Shown here: in pieces, positions 1-7,083 of the stretch | Position numbering within the stretch: position 1 is the stretch's first letter | Layout of the letters: every line of letters starts with the position of its first letter | Source: Nitrospina sp. | GTDB taxonomy: Bacteria > Nitrospinota > Nitrospinia > Nitrospinales > Nitrospinaceae | Assembly: GCA_004357435.1 (NCBI GenBank) | Contig: SMVS01000162.1 | Location: 1-14,755 of the forward strand | Length of the DNA stretch: 14,755 bases | Direction: 5' to 3' | The notes under the pieces: generated by a model | Database searches by the model: none | What the model saw: only the letters and a program-made list of their open reading frames with translations | Told to the model about the DNA's origin: nothing | Program-made: the position numbers and the translations under genes

Positions 1-393
1 CTTTATGTTTGGGGACACGATTCCGAGGCCGCCGAAAAAAGTTATCTGCTGGCGGTCAAGACTCATGCCGACAACCGGGATGTGCTGGGGGAGGCCAACG
101 CCCTCAAGGAAATCGGCGACCTGAATATGAAGCGGGATCAGCTCCAAAAGGCGGAAGGCTGGTACCTGAAATCCCTGAAAGTGCTTGAGGAGGAAAAGCC
201 CAACCGCGTCCTCGGCAGTGTGCATGAGGGCATGGGGCATATGTACTGGCAGGCCGAAAAAATTCCCGAAGCGATTGAATCCTTCACGCAGGCGCAGGCC
301 ATTTATGCCGCTTTGTATTACCACATGGGCTACGATCACATGGCGCATGTGCTCAAACGGCTTGGAAATATTTCACGCGCCAAGCTGAAGTAA
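1..393 (+). CDS. TPR-repeat protein, C-terminal part (5' truncated by window edge)
   Basis: The frame is open from base 1, so the gene begins before the window; 130 residues and a TAA stop are visible. The residues form helix pairs typical of tetratricopeptide repeats: an incomplete repeat ending in EKSYLLAVKTHADN, a second with EIGDLNMKRDQLQKAEGWYL, and a third with GHMYWQAEKIPEAIESFTQA. Small residues fall at the usual TPR positions (G/A at 8 and 20, Y/F at 11, P near 32). TPR proteins are scaffolds for protein-protein contacts; partner and compartment cannot be told from this fragment. The next gene (519-800) is convergent, so this is the last gene of its transcript. The assignment to the TPR superfamily is firm; the full architecture is unknown. 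Confidence 0.85.
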   Translation, partial: LYVWGHDSEAAEKSYLLAVKTHADNRDVLGEANALKEIGDLNMKRDQLQKAEGWYLKSLKVLEEEKPNRVLGSVHEGMGHMYWQAEKIPEAIESFTQAQAIYAALYYHMGYDHMAHVLKRLGNISRAKLK

Positions 394-518
394 AGGCGTC
401 ACGGCGTCTGCTCACCCAAGCCTCCCCTGGCTCCTTGAGTTTTTTATCAAGAGACTCAACAATAAATATATCAGCGGATTAAAAAATAAAATTTAACGGT
501 GGGCGGGGGCGGGGATTT

Positions 519-800
519 TCAGGGCATCAGGTCTTTATCCTGCACAAAACGGTCTTTCATCCGGCTCAGGTCTTTCTTGTTTTTCTGGATTTTTTTTAAC
601 AAAGTTTTGATTTCCCGCTCAGGAAACAAAGCGTTGAGGTCGCCGTCCTCATCCGGATACAACGTGTTCAAATCAATGTCTTCTTCCTGTTTGGGAAACG
701 CCGGTTGTGCCGCCGGGTCGGCAACGGAATTTTCATCGGTCACCGCCTGCGGGGCGGAGTCTTGTTCTGCGGGAGTTTCGTTTTGCGATTTTTCTTCCAT
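519..800 (-). CDS. Small acidic hypothetical protein (93 aa)
   Basis: Not recognised. The ATG at 800 is chosen because GGAGG lies seven bases upstream; the frame stays open for 22 more codons, but that stretch has no such site. The first 45 or so residues are rich in Glu, Gln, Ala and Pro and look disordered. A short motif then occurs twice, DLNTLYPDE and DLNALFPER. The C-terminal third is a charged, basic helix (KTLLKKIQKNKKDLSRMKDR). There is no signal peptide or membrane segment, so a cytoplasmic adaptor or regulator is possible, but no function can be assigned. It is convergent with the TPR gene, and the repeat-filled region 801-1202 separates it from the CopD-like gene. The strong ribosome site and the structured C-terminus make it likely to be real. 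Confidence 0.6.
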   Translation of the reverse strand: MEEKSQNETPAEQDSAPQAVTDENSVADPAAQPAFPKQEEDIDLNTLYPDEDGDLNALFPEREIKTLLKKIQKNKKDLSRMKDRFVQDKDLMP

Positions 801-870
801 GGCATCCTCCAAAATCCGTATTGCAAACCCATGGTACTGGAATTGGATAAAACTGACAACTAACATTTAA

Positions 871-937
871 ACCCCACCTGGATCGGGTGCCCCGATCCTT
901 CCTCCCCTTGGTAAGGGGAGGCTACAGGAGGGGTGGT
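871..937 (+). repeat. Repeat C, copy 1 (double-hairpin element)
   Basis: About 67 bases. They contain two perfect hairpins: GGATCGGG/CCCGATCC (880-898, loop TGC) and CCTCCCCTT/AAGGGGAGG (901-921, loop GGT). The flanks CCACC (874-878) and GGTGG (932-936) can pair as an outer stem, so the whole could fold as a three-way junction. A near-identical copy lies in the opposite orientation at 4484-4551. No coding potential is seen. Confidence 0.85.
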
Positions 938-948
938 GTGGATTGACG

Positions 949-1023
949 CCCAATAATTGCTGAGCGCCAGCGGAGTGTGACCTGTCCAGCTCCGGCGCTT
1001 CGCCGGCTGGTTAGAAACGGGCG
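949..1023 (+). repeat. Repeat A, copy 1
   Basis: About 75 bases, starting near CCCAATAATTGCTGAGCGCC and ending GGTTAGAAACGGGCG. It is repeated directly at 1142-1215 with few differences, including the hairpin-forming core CCGGCGCTTCGCCGG. Together with C copy 1 it fills most of the 402-base gene-free stretch 801-1202, in which I see no credible gene. Confidence 0.85.
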
Positions 1024-1061
1024 GAGGGTGATTTAGGCCACGGAGGAACACAGGTAAACAC

Positions 1062-1112
1062 AAATAAAAAAATAAAAGGAAAAAGCCCCTTAACCCCCTT
1101 CGGAGAAGGGGG
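1062..1112 (-). terminator. Possible intrinsic terminator for the pepA transcript
   Basis: Read on the minus strand, the stem CCCCCTT-loop-AAGGGGG (1094-1112) is followed within a few bases by a T-rich tract (1062-1085). It lies about 90 bases past the stop of the CopD-like gene. The T-run is not immediately next to the stem, and similar CCCCTT/AAGGGG hairpins occur in the repeats here, so it may simply be another repeat fragment. Confidence 0.35.
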
Positions 1113-1141
1113 GACTAAAGGAATCCCTCCTGGAATCATGC

Positions 1142-1215
1142 TCAACCATTATCGAGTGCCAGCGGAGTGTGGCCTATCTAGCTCCGGCGCTTCGCCGGCT
1201 GGTTAGAAACGGGCG
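1142..1215 (+). repeat. Repeat A, copy 2, overlapping the CopD-like gene's 3' end
   Basis: Direct copy of 949-1023. Its last 13 bases (1203-1215) are also the final codons and stop of the minus-strand membrane protein gene. The shared segment ends at GGTTAGAAACGGGCG in both copies, although in copy 1 no gene continues from it. Confidence 0.85.
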
Positions 1216-1682
1216 AGGTAGATCCCCAGGAACACGGCGAAACCGAGGGTGCCGAGTGTCACCTGATTCATAATTTTCATGGTGTCGAGGGTGGGCCGCA
1301 CCAGTTTTTTGTTTTCGGGCCGTAGATCGAGGTGGGCGATGCGCGCTCGCAGTCCGAAGGTGGCGACCGCGCTCAGGAAAAAGGTCACGACCACAAACAC
1401 CAGCTTGATTCCGAGAATATTGTAATAACCATCCTTGAGATTCACCTGGTCGGTGTAGTTTTCCATCAGGTAGTAAATTCCCGTCCCCACCAGCACCAGC
1501 ACGGAGACAAAAACCGTTGGCGCCAGCAAGTCCATAATTTTGTAAGTGATGGAATTTTCATCGAGAGTTTTCTCCGTCTCCATTGCATCCAGCCGGGGCC
1601 ACAGGAGCAGGCAGAAGACGCTGGCCCCGAGACCGACCGCCGCGCCCACCAGATGGATGAAAATGATGATGGAATTACTCAT
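1203..1682 (-). CDS. CopD-like four-helix integral membrane protein
   Basis: 159 residues with four hydrophobic segments at about 4-27, 47-71, 88-110 and 136-157, so an inner-membrane protein. Size, helix layout and a histidine in the first helix (His10) resemble the small CopD-like / DUF2269-type membrane proteins, some of which are thought to bind haem or metal; that link is family-level inference. The ATG at 1682 lies three bases after the pepA stop, with GAGG overlapping the end of pepA, so the two genes are probably co-transcribed and translationally coupled. The last codons (ARF) and the TAA stop lie inside repeat A copy 2. No copper-handling neighbours are present, so the substrate stays open. 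Confidence 0.75.
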   Translation of the reverse strand: MSNSIIIFIHLVGAAVGLGASVFCLLLWPRLDAMETEKTLDENSITYKIMDLLAPTVFVSVLVLVGTGIYYLMENYTDQVNLKDGYYNILGIKLVFVVVTFFLSAVATFGLRARIAHLDLRPENKKLVRPTLDTMKIMNQVTLGTLGFAVFLGIYLARF

Positions 1683-1685
1683 GCC

Positions 1686-3209
1686 TCAGAGCGTTTTCAG
1701 GTAGTCGATGAGCAGGCGGACGCCGAATCCTGATCCGCCTTTCGGCACGTAAGGTTTTTCGTTGGAGGTCCAGGCGGTGCCCGCGATGTCGAGATGCGCC
1801 CACGGAGCGTCTTCCACGAAGGCTCTCAGGAACGCGGCGGCGGTCGCCGTGCCCGCGCCCACTCCGGGGCCGGTGATGTTTTTGAGATCGGCGATGTCGC
1901 TTTTCACCGCCTTTTCATATTCCTCGTAAAGTGGCAGTTCCCACAAGCGTTCGCCGGTGGCGGTGCCGCTCTGGATCAATTTTTTGATCAATGCGGGATC
2001 GGTGCCGATGACCGCGCTGGCGACGTGCCCCAAAGCCATGATGACCGCGCCGGTGAGCGTGGCGAGGTCAATGAGCGCGCGCGGTTTGTAGCGTTGCGCG
2101 TACACCAATGCGTCGGCGAGGATGAGGCGGCCTTCGGCGTCGGTGTTCAGCACCTCGATGGTTTTGCCCGACGAAGCGGTGAGGATGTCGCCCGGTTTGA
2201 TGGCCGATCCGCCCGGCATGTTTTCAGTGGCGGGCACCAGGCCGACCACGTTGACCGGCAGTTTCAAGCCCGCCGCCGCCTGCAGGACGCCCAGCGCCAC
2301 CGCGCCGCCCGACATGTCGTATTTCATTTCGTCCATGTTGGCGCCCGGTTTCAGCGAAATGCCGCCGGTGTCGAAGGTGACGCCCTTGCCGACGATCACC
2401 ACCGGCGCCTGATTTTTTTTGCCGCCCATGTATTCCAGAATGATGAATTTTGGCGGCTCGTGACTGCCTCTGGCCACGCCCAGCAGCGACCCCATCTTGA
2501 GTTTTTCCATATCCTTCTTCTCAAGCACCTTGCAAGTGACTTTAGGCAGGCGCGCAATTTTTTTCGCGGCGTCCGCCAAAAATTGCGGGGTGGCGGTGTT
2601 GCTCGGGTGATGCATCAGGTTGCGCGTGTCCACCACGGCCTCGGCCAAAATCTCCGCCTGCTGAACCGCTTTCTGCATGGCGTTCACTTTCGCTTTGGAT
2701 TCGGCGAGAAATACTATTTTCTGGATGCGGTTGACCGGATTTTCTTCGTCGACCGATTTGTAGTTGTCGAAGTGGTACAGGGCGAGGTGCGCCCCCTCGG
2801 CGAGCGCGCCCGCCACCCGGTCGCCGGATTTTCCTTTGTGGGATTTCGATACTTTGCCCGCGTCTCCGCCCGGCAGATAAAACGAGAGGGTTTGGAATTT
2901 CGATTTTTCAGCGAGCTTGGCGGCCGTGCCCGCCGCCTGGCGGATTTGTTCTTCGGTAATATCCTTGGTCTTGCCAAGACCGACCACCAGGACTGCGTCC
3001 GCGCCCATCGCCCTGCCGACGCCTTGCAAAAGGGTCTGGTTGAGTTTGCCTTCAAAACGCTTGGCAGTGAACGCATCGGTGATGACGCCATTCAATTGGT
3101 CGTCGATTTTTTTCAGGATGCCCGCCGGATTTTTTTCCGGGCAGAGCAGGATCAGGCAACCGGTTTTATGTTTAAAAATATCATCCGCTTGGACAGAGGT
3201 TTTGATCAT
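1686..3209 (-). CDS. pepA: Leucyl aminopeptidase (M17 family)
   Basis: 507 residues, the normal length for bacterial PepA. This cytosolic di-metal exopeptidase removes N-terminal residues from peptides, and in some bacteria it also binds DNA in site-specific recombination. The C-terminal catalytic domain carries the full active site: Lys275 and Asp280 in VGKGVTFDTGG, Lys287 in SLKPG, Asp298 in KYDMSGG, and Asp357, Glu359, Arg361 in the signature NTDAEGRL. These match the E. coli metal ligands and catalytic Lys/Arg with a constant offset of five. The N-terminal domain (about 1-170) is less conserved, as usual. The frame is open 50 codons further upstream, but that part resembles no PepA and would include the promoter; the ATG at 3209 gives the MIKTSVQADD start expected for the family. 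It is first in an operon with the CopD-like gene. Confidence 0.96.
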   Translation of the reverse strand: MIKTSVQADDIFKHKTGCLILLCPEKNPAGILKKIDDQLNGVITDAFTAKRFEGKLNQTLLQGVGRAMGADAVLVVGLGKTKDITEEQIRQAAGTAAKLAEKSKFQTLSFYLPGGDAGKVSKSHKGKSGDRVAGALAEGAHLALYHFDNYKSVDEENPVNRIQKIVFLAESKAKVNAMQKAVQQAEILAEAVVDTRNLMHHPSNTATPQFLADAAKKIARLPKVTCKVLEKKDMEKLKMGSLLGVARGSHEPPKFIILEYMGGKKNQAPVVIVGKGVTFDTGGISLKPGANMDEMKYDMSGGAVALGVLQAAAGLKLPVNVVGLVPATENMPGGSAIKPGDILTASSGKTIEVLNTDAEGRLILADALVYAQRYKPRALIDLATLTGAVIMALGHVASAVIGTDPALIKKLIQSGTATGERLWELPLYEEYEKAVKSDIADLKNITGPGVGAGTATAAAFLRAFVEDAPWAHLDIAGTAWTSNEKPYVPKGGSGFGVRLLIDYLKTL

Positions 3210-3249
3210 TTTGGAATTCCGTTTGGAGTTGAATAATCGGGTTCCACGC

Positions 3250-3278
3250 ATTCTAAGTAAATTCCCCCAGCCAGACAA
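3250..3278 (-). promoter_or_regulatory. Sigma70-like promoter for pepA
   Basis: On the minus strand TTGTCT (3273-3278) and TAGAAT (3250-3255) are separated by exactly 17 bases. Transcription would begin near 3243, giving a leader of about 35 bases before the pepA ATG at 3209. This also argues against a pepA start at the longer upstream codon. Confidence 0.6.
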
Positions 3279-3383
3279 GGGGAAAACTCGGAGTGTGCGG
3301 GGCCGGCTCATTTGGTGATAGCGGCGCACAAGAGTACAATGCAGACCCACGCAATTCAAAAATCCATACAGGGAGGACCGGTT

Positions 3384-4433
3384 ATGAAACGGGCACGCTT
3401 CATTTGGTTTTTTGTGTTTTTGATGATAGCCGGCGGGGCGTTACCTGCGCCGGCGGGAACCTTCACCGAGTACCACACGCCGAGCGCTGACAGCAGTCCC
3501 GCCGCCCTGGCGTTCGCGCCGGACGGCACCCTGTGGTTCACTGAAATCAACGCCAACAAAATCGGCAAACTGGTGCCCTCGGAAGTGGTGGCGGGAACCA
3601 CTAAAGGCATCACCGAATACGACCTGCCGCAACCCAACAGCAAGCCGCATTACATCACCGTCGCCAAAGACGGCATGGTCTGGTTCACCCAGATGTCCGG
3701 CAACCGTATTGGCCGGTTGGACCCGGCCACCGGAGCCATCAAGGAATATCCCATTCCTACCGCCGACAGCGAGCCGCACCAGATTAAGGAGGGGGCGGAC
3801 GGGAGCCTGTGGTTTCTGGAGTTTGAAACCAACAAGGTGGCGCGGCTCGATCCAGCCACGGGCGTCATTCGCGAATACCCCATCGGTGAAGGCCACCCGC
3901 ATGCCATGGCCTTGGCCGGCGATAAAATCTGGTACACGCAGGGCGGCAAGTTCTGGATGCAGGCGTTCGCCAACAAGGTGGGCGTGTTGGACATTGCCAC
4001 CGGGAAATTCGAGGAAGTGACCGTGCCGCCGTTAAAATCGGTGCCGCACGGCATGACGCTGGCGGGCGACGGCACGATCTGGTTCACCCAGCTGTTTGCC
4101 AGCAAACTGGCGCGGCTGGACCCGTCCGAGAGCCATCCGCAGAAGGTAGTGGAGTACCCGTTAGGCCAGCGCAAGGGTCCGCACGATGTGGTGGTCGATG
4201 ATCAACGCGGCTGGGTCTGGTTCACCGCCAACCGGCCTGACAGCATCGGTCGGCTCGACCTCGCCCAGGCGCAACCGGGCACGCCACAGGGTGTGGAGTT
4301 TTTTAAAATCCCGACCCCGCACAGTCATCCCAGTCAGTTGGTGTTGGATAAAGAGGGCAATGTCTGGTTCACCGAGATGGGCATGTACTTTCGCGGCAAG
4401 TACGAAAACAAAATCGGCAAGTTGACGCCCTAG
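3384..4433 (+). CDS. Secreted seven-bladed beta-propeller, Vgb (streptogramin lyase)-like
   Basis: 349 residues. The ATG at 3384 follows GGGAGG at seven bases and opens directly on a Sec signal peptide (MKRARF, a hydrophobic core, then ALPAPAG), so the product is exported. The mature part has seven repeats of about 42-48 residues with the signature G-x-[LVI]-W-F-T-[EQ]...N-[KR]-[IV]-[GA]-[RK]-L, for example GTLWFTEINANKIGKL and GMVWFTQMSGNRIGRLDP. This is the pattern of the virginiamycin B lyase (Vgb) family propeller. Most blades open with a Pro-His pair (KPHYI, EPHQI, HPHAM, VPHGM, GPHDV). True Vgb linearises streptogramin antibiotics, but most family members have no tested activity and a periplasmic binding or lyase role is equally possible. 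It stands alone between the divergent pepA operon and repeat C copy 2. Confidence 0.85.
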   Translation: MKRARFIWFFVFLMIAGGALPAPAGTFTEYHTPSADSSPAALAFAPDGTLWFTEINANKIGKLVPSEVVAGTTKGITEYDLPQPNSKPHYITVAKDGMVWFTQMSGNRIGRLDPATGAIKEYPIPTADSEPHQIKEGADGSLWFLEFETNKVARLDPATGVIREYPIGEGHPHAMALAGDKIWYTQGGKFWMQAFANKVGVLDIATGKFEEVTVPPLKSVPHGMTLAGDGTIWFTQLFASKLARLDPSESHPQKVVEYPLGQRKGPHDVVVDDQRGWVWFTANRPDSIGRLDLAQAQPGTPQGVEFFKIPTPHSHPSQLVLDKEGNVWFTEMGMYFRGKYENKIGKLTP

Positions 4434-4483
4434 CGGGGTTCCCCTGCAGGCAGATGGCTGGCCAGTGTGCCACAGAATGAGAA

Positions 4484-4551
4484 ACCACCCCTCCTGTACC
4501 CTCCCCTTGCCAAGGGGAGGAAGGATCGGGTGCCCCGATCCAGGTGGGGTT
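4484..4551 (-). repeat. Repeat C, copy 2 (inverted)
   Basis: Reverse-oriented near-identical copy of 871-937, with both hairpins intact. The loop of the GGATCGGG hairpin reads as the complement of copy 1 once the element is aligned, as if that hairpin were flipped. It lies about 50 bases after the Vgb-like stop. The rest of the 558-base gap 4434-4991 holds no credible gene; its only other clear signal is the promoter at 4791-4819. Confidence 0.85.
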
Positions 4552-4790
4552 ATCCGGTCTTCGCCGGTCAGCGTGCTAGATGCAAATGCGCTTGCTGTGT
4601 CGGGGGTTTTTGGATTGCTAAGGCCTTCTCCTGAAGCAGTTTGGAACGAGCATTACGCCGGTGAATTGGAGAGCAAGCTATCTATATATGTTTAAAGGAT
4701 TTTTTGATCTCCAGTCGAGGCTCTGGTAGCATCCCTTTGGGACCCTTCGGGAGGTCTCTGATGAGGTGAACATTCAGACTCCTTGCGGGG

Positions 4791-4819
4791 TTGACAATTG
4801 CCGGTCCTGCCCCTAGAAT
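4791..4819 (+). promoter_or_regulatory. Near-consensus sigma70 promoter for the NuoF-like gene
   Basis: TTGACA (4791-4796), a 17-base spacer and TAGAAT (4814-4819). It is the best promoter match in the window and points to the gene at 4992. The predicted start near 4826 leaves a leader of about 165 bases. That leader holds a small hairpin (GAATCCGC/GCGGGTTC, 4947-4967) just before the ribosome site AGAGGAG at 4978-4984, which could affect translation. Confidence 0.75.
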
Positions 4820-4991
4820 TTCTGGAAATCAGCTCAATTTTATGAGACTGTATAAGCCTCTGGTGTCCTTCCCAATCAGCTAATCAATGGCTGGGTGTTG
4901 GCAGTGATCCCATTGAATTTTTTGCTTATAAAATAATTCGAATCATGAATCCGCGAATGGCGGGTTCAAGTTGAAATAGAGGAGTTTCTCC

Positions 4992-6812
4992 ATGCCGGTT
5001 GCGGAAGCACAGCCCCAAGCCACGGAAACCAAAAAAGAAACCATCAAGGTCACGGTTTGTCTCAGCCTGAGCGGTATTGCTGAAGGCGGGATGAATGTGT
5101 ACAAGGAATTCGAAAAGCAAATCGCCGAACACCAGGCGGATGCGGAAATAGCGGAAAAAGGCGGGTGCAGTATCAACCAGGTGGGGTGCCGGGGTTATTG
5201 CAGTCGCGACGTGCTGGTCGATGTCTACATTCCGGGTCAGGAGCGTGTCACCTACGAGCGCGTGAAGCCGGAAATGGTCGCCAAAATTATGAAGGACCAC
5301 ATCATCGGCGGCAAACCGGTGGTCAAGGGCGCGGCCAAGCCGGACTACTACGAAACTCTCAAAAAACAGACGCGGGTGGCTTTGCAATATGGCGGCAATA
5401 TCGATCCGGAAAACATTGACGACTACCTGAATGTCGGCGGTTACGAGGCACTCAAAAAAGTTTTGAAAATGAAGCCGCGTGAAGTGATCGAGGAAGTCAA
5501 AAAATCCGGTCTGCGCGGCAAAGGCGGCGGTGGGTTTGTCACTGGCGTGAAATGGGGGAAAGCCGCCAACCAGGAATCGGACCGGCGCTTCATCATGGTC
5601 AATGGCGACGAGGGCAACCCGTCGTCCTACATGGACCGCAGTGTGATGGAAGGCGTGCCGCACCAGGTGCTGGAGGGATTGCTCATCGGCGCTTACGCCA
5701 TCGGCGCTACCGAAGGCATTATCTATACGCGGTCGGATTACGGCATCGCCGTCAAGCGGCTCAATATGGCGATCGAGTCAGCGCGCGAGCGTGGTTTCCT
5801 CGGCAACAATATTCTGGGAACGGATTTCAGCCTCGATGTTTATGTGCACGAGGGCATGGAAGCGTTCATCGGCGGCGAGTCGACGGCGCTGATGGAATCC
5901 GTGCAAGGCAAGCGGCCGTTCCCGAAAGCACAACCGCCGCACTCGACGGAAAAAGGGCTGTGGGGCCATCCCACCATTTTGAACAACGCCGAAACCTACG
6001 CCACCGTGCCGGCTATCATCAACAACGGCGCGGATTGGTACCGGAGTATGGGTCCGGACAACGCCCACGGCTGTAAGACCTGGGCGCTGGCGGGCAACAT
6101 CAAGTACAACGGCCTCATGGAATTCGACATGAACACCACCGTGCGGGAGATCATTGAGGACTACTGCGGCGGCATTCAAAAGAAAAAAGAGTTGAAGGTG
6201 GTTCACATCGGCGGCGTCACCGGCGGGTTCCTGCCTCCGGATAAAATCGACGTCAAAATCGATTACGAAAGTTTGATCGATGTCGGCGTCATCATGGGAC
6301 AGGCCAGCCTGTCGGCTTACGACAATTCCGCCTGCGTGGTCGACCTCACCCGTTTTTCGATCGGATTCAATGAATCGGAAACCTGTGGCAAGTGCACGCC
6401 CTGCAGAATCGGGCTGACCTTGATCAAGCGCATGCTCGACGACATCGCCGAAGGCCGCGGTAAAATTGAATACCTGGACAAAATGCAAAGCCTTTGTGAG
6501 GAAATCAACGTGACCTCCCTCTGCGGGTTGGGGGAAACTGCGGTGTTTTCGGTGTTGACCGGTCTGAAATACTTCCGCAGTGAATTCGAAAGGCACATCG
6601 TCGATCAAGCCTGCGATGCAGCGATGTGCACCGGCTTGTACAAGTATTTTGTGGTGGAAGAGGATTGTGTCGCTTGTGGCGCCTGCATTAAACCCTGTCC
6701 CACGGGGGCGATCACCGGTGGCACCAAAAAGGTGGCCGCGCACATCGACATGGATCTTTGCATCAACTGCAACGCCTGCTACCAAGCCTGTAATTTCCTG
6801 GCCATCGTCTGA
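4992..6812 (+). CDS. NuoE/NuoF-type flavo-iron-sulfur NAD(P)H oxidoreductase with C-terminal 2[4Fe-4S] ferredoxin domain (HndC-like)
   Basis: 606 residues, probably cytoplasmic. Residues 18-110 are a thioredoxin-like ferredoxin domain as in NuoE/HndC, with cysteines at 23, 59, 66 and 70. Residues 120-455 are the NuoF FMN/NAD(P)H fold: LRGKGGGGFVTGVKWGK (174-190), NGDEGNPSSYMDR (204-216), FIGGESTALMES (292-303), GLWGHPTILNNAETYA (322-337). Residues 460-535 bind a [4Fe-4S] cluster through Cys465, 468, 471 and 511. Residues 555-606 are a two-cluster ferredoxin (Cys559/562/565/569 and 590/593/596/600). Such proteins pass electrons between NAD(P)H and iron-sulfur partners in hydrogenases, formate dehydrogenases or bifurcating complexes. 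No partner subunit is adjacent, so the acceptor is unknown. The usual C-x4-C of the first domain is incomplete: Gly28 stands where the second Cys is expected. The start has the strong ribosome site AGAGGAG. Confidence 0.93.
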   Translation: MPVAEAQPQATETKKETIKVTVCLSLSGIAEGGMNVYKEFEKQIAEHQADAEIAEKGGCSINQVGCRGYCSRDVLVDVYIPGQERVTYERVKPEMVAKIMKDHIIGGKPVVKGAAKPDYYETLKKQTRVALQYGGNIDPENIDDYLNVGGYEALKKVLKMKPREVIEEVKKSGLRGKGGGGFVTGVKWGKAANQESDRRFIMVNGDEGNPSSYMDRSVMEGVPHQVLEGLLIGAYAIGATEGIIYTRSDYGIAVKRLNMAIESARERGFLGNNILGTDFSLDVYVHEGMEAFIGGESTALMESVQGKRPFPKAQPPHSTEKGLWGHPTILNNAETYATVPAIINNGADWYRSMGPDNAHGCKTWALAGNIKYNGLMEFDMNTTVREIIEDYCGGIQKKKELKVVHIGGVTGGFLPPDKIDVKIDYESLIDVGVIMGQASLSAYDNSACVVDLTRFSIGFNESETCGKCTPCRIGLTLIKRMLDDIAEGRGKIEYLDKMQSLCEEINVTSLCGLGETAVFSVLTGLKYFRSEFERHIVDQACDAAMCTGLYKYFVVEEDCVACGACIKPCPTGAITGGTKKVAAHIDMDLCINCNACYQACNFLAIV

Positions 6813-6919
6813 GCCCAGGAATTCTGCATTCCACAGTCACTCCTTGCCTGAACGGGGGGCATGTTTTCCGTCCGCGGTACGCCCCCGGGATCAAAAACTA
6901 AAAACCATAGAGGACCACA

Positions 6920-6944
6920 GGCCAGTACCCCTTCAGGGCATGAG
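6920..6944 (+). repeat. Repeat B, partial copy (left end)
   Basis: GGCCAGTACCCCTTCAGGGCATGA matches the left end of the B repeats at 10922, 11178 and 14411, with one base changed in the CCCC/GGGG hairpin. It lies in the 271-base gap after the NuoF-like gene. This gap also has a GGGGGC/GCCCCC inverted repeat (6855-6886) and an A-family fragment at 7025-7047. Confidence 0.7.
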
Positions 6945-7024
6945 GCCAATGGCTCTCCCTGCGCTCTCGGGCGTTGCCTGCTCCCTTGCTTGCAGGCGAG
7001 GCAAAGGATTGATCCTTAAACCAT

Positions 7025-7047
7025 ACCCAATAATTATTGAGTGTAAG
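7025..7047 (+). repeat. Repeat A, partial copy
   Basis: ACCCAATAATTATTGAGTGTAAG matches the left end of the A family (compare 949 and 11021). Only this end is clear; the sequence after it diverges. As at 10922-11068, a B fragment precedes an A fragment. Confidence 0.5.
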
Positions 7048-7083
7048 TCAAAGTTCGACCCGTTGCCTGCCACTGCAGGTTGG

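Noticed and set aside
860..1063. 67-codon minus-strand frame
   Set aside because: Made almost entirely of repeats C and A, so the apparent coding is a by-product of GC-rich repeat sequence.
1794..3236. 480-codon open frame on the plus strand
   Set aside because: It lies antisense to pepA, whose active-site residues are all present. The translation is rich in Arg, His, Phe and Gly, as expected from the complement of a GC-rich gene, with no recognisable domain.
4465..4695. 76-codon plus-strand frame in the gap after the Vgb-like gene
   Set aside because: Runs through repeat C copy 2, has no ribosome site and no protein-like pattern.
5778..6785. 335-codon open frame on the minus strand
   Set aside because: Antisense to the NuoF-like gene, whose cluster and flavin motifs are unambiguous; no domain or ribosome site on this strand.
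6855..6886. GGGGGC/GCCCCC inverted repeat after the NuoF-like gene as terminator
   Set aside because: The loop is about 20 bases and no T-run follows, so an intrinsic terminator is not supported.
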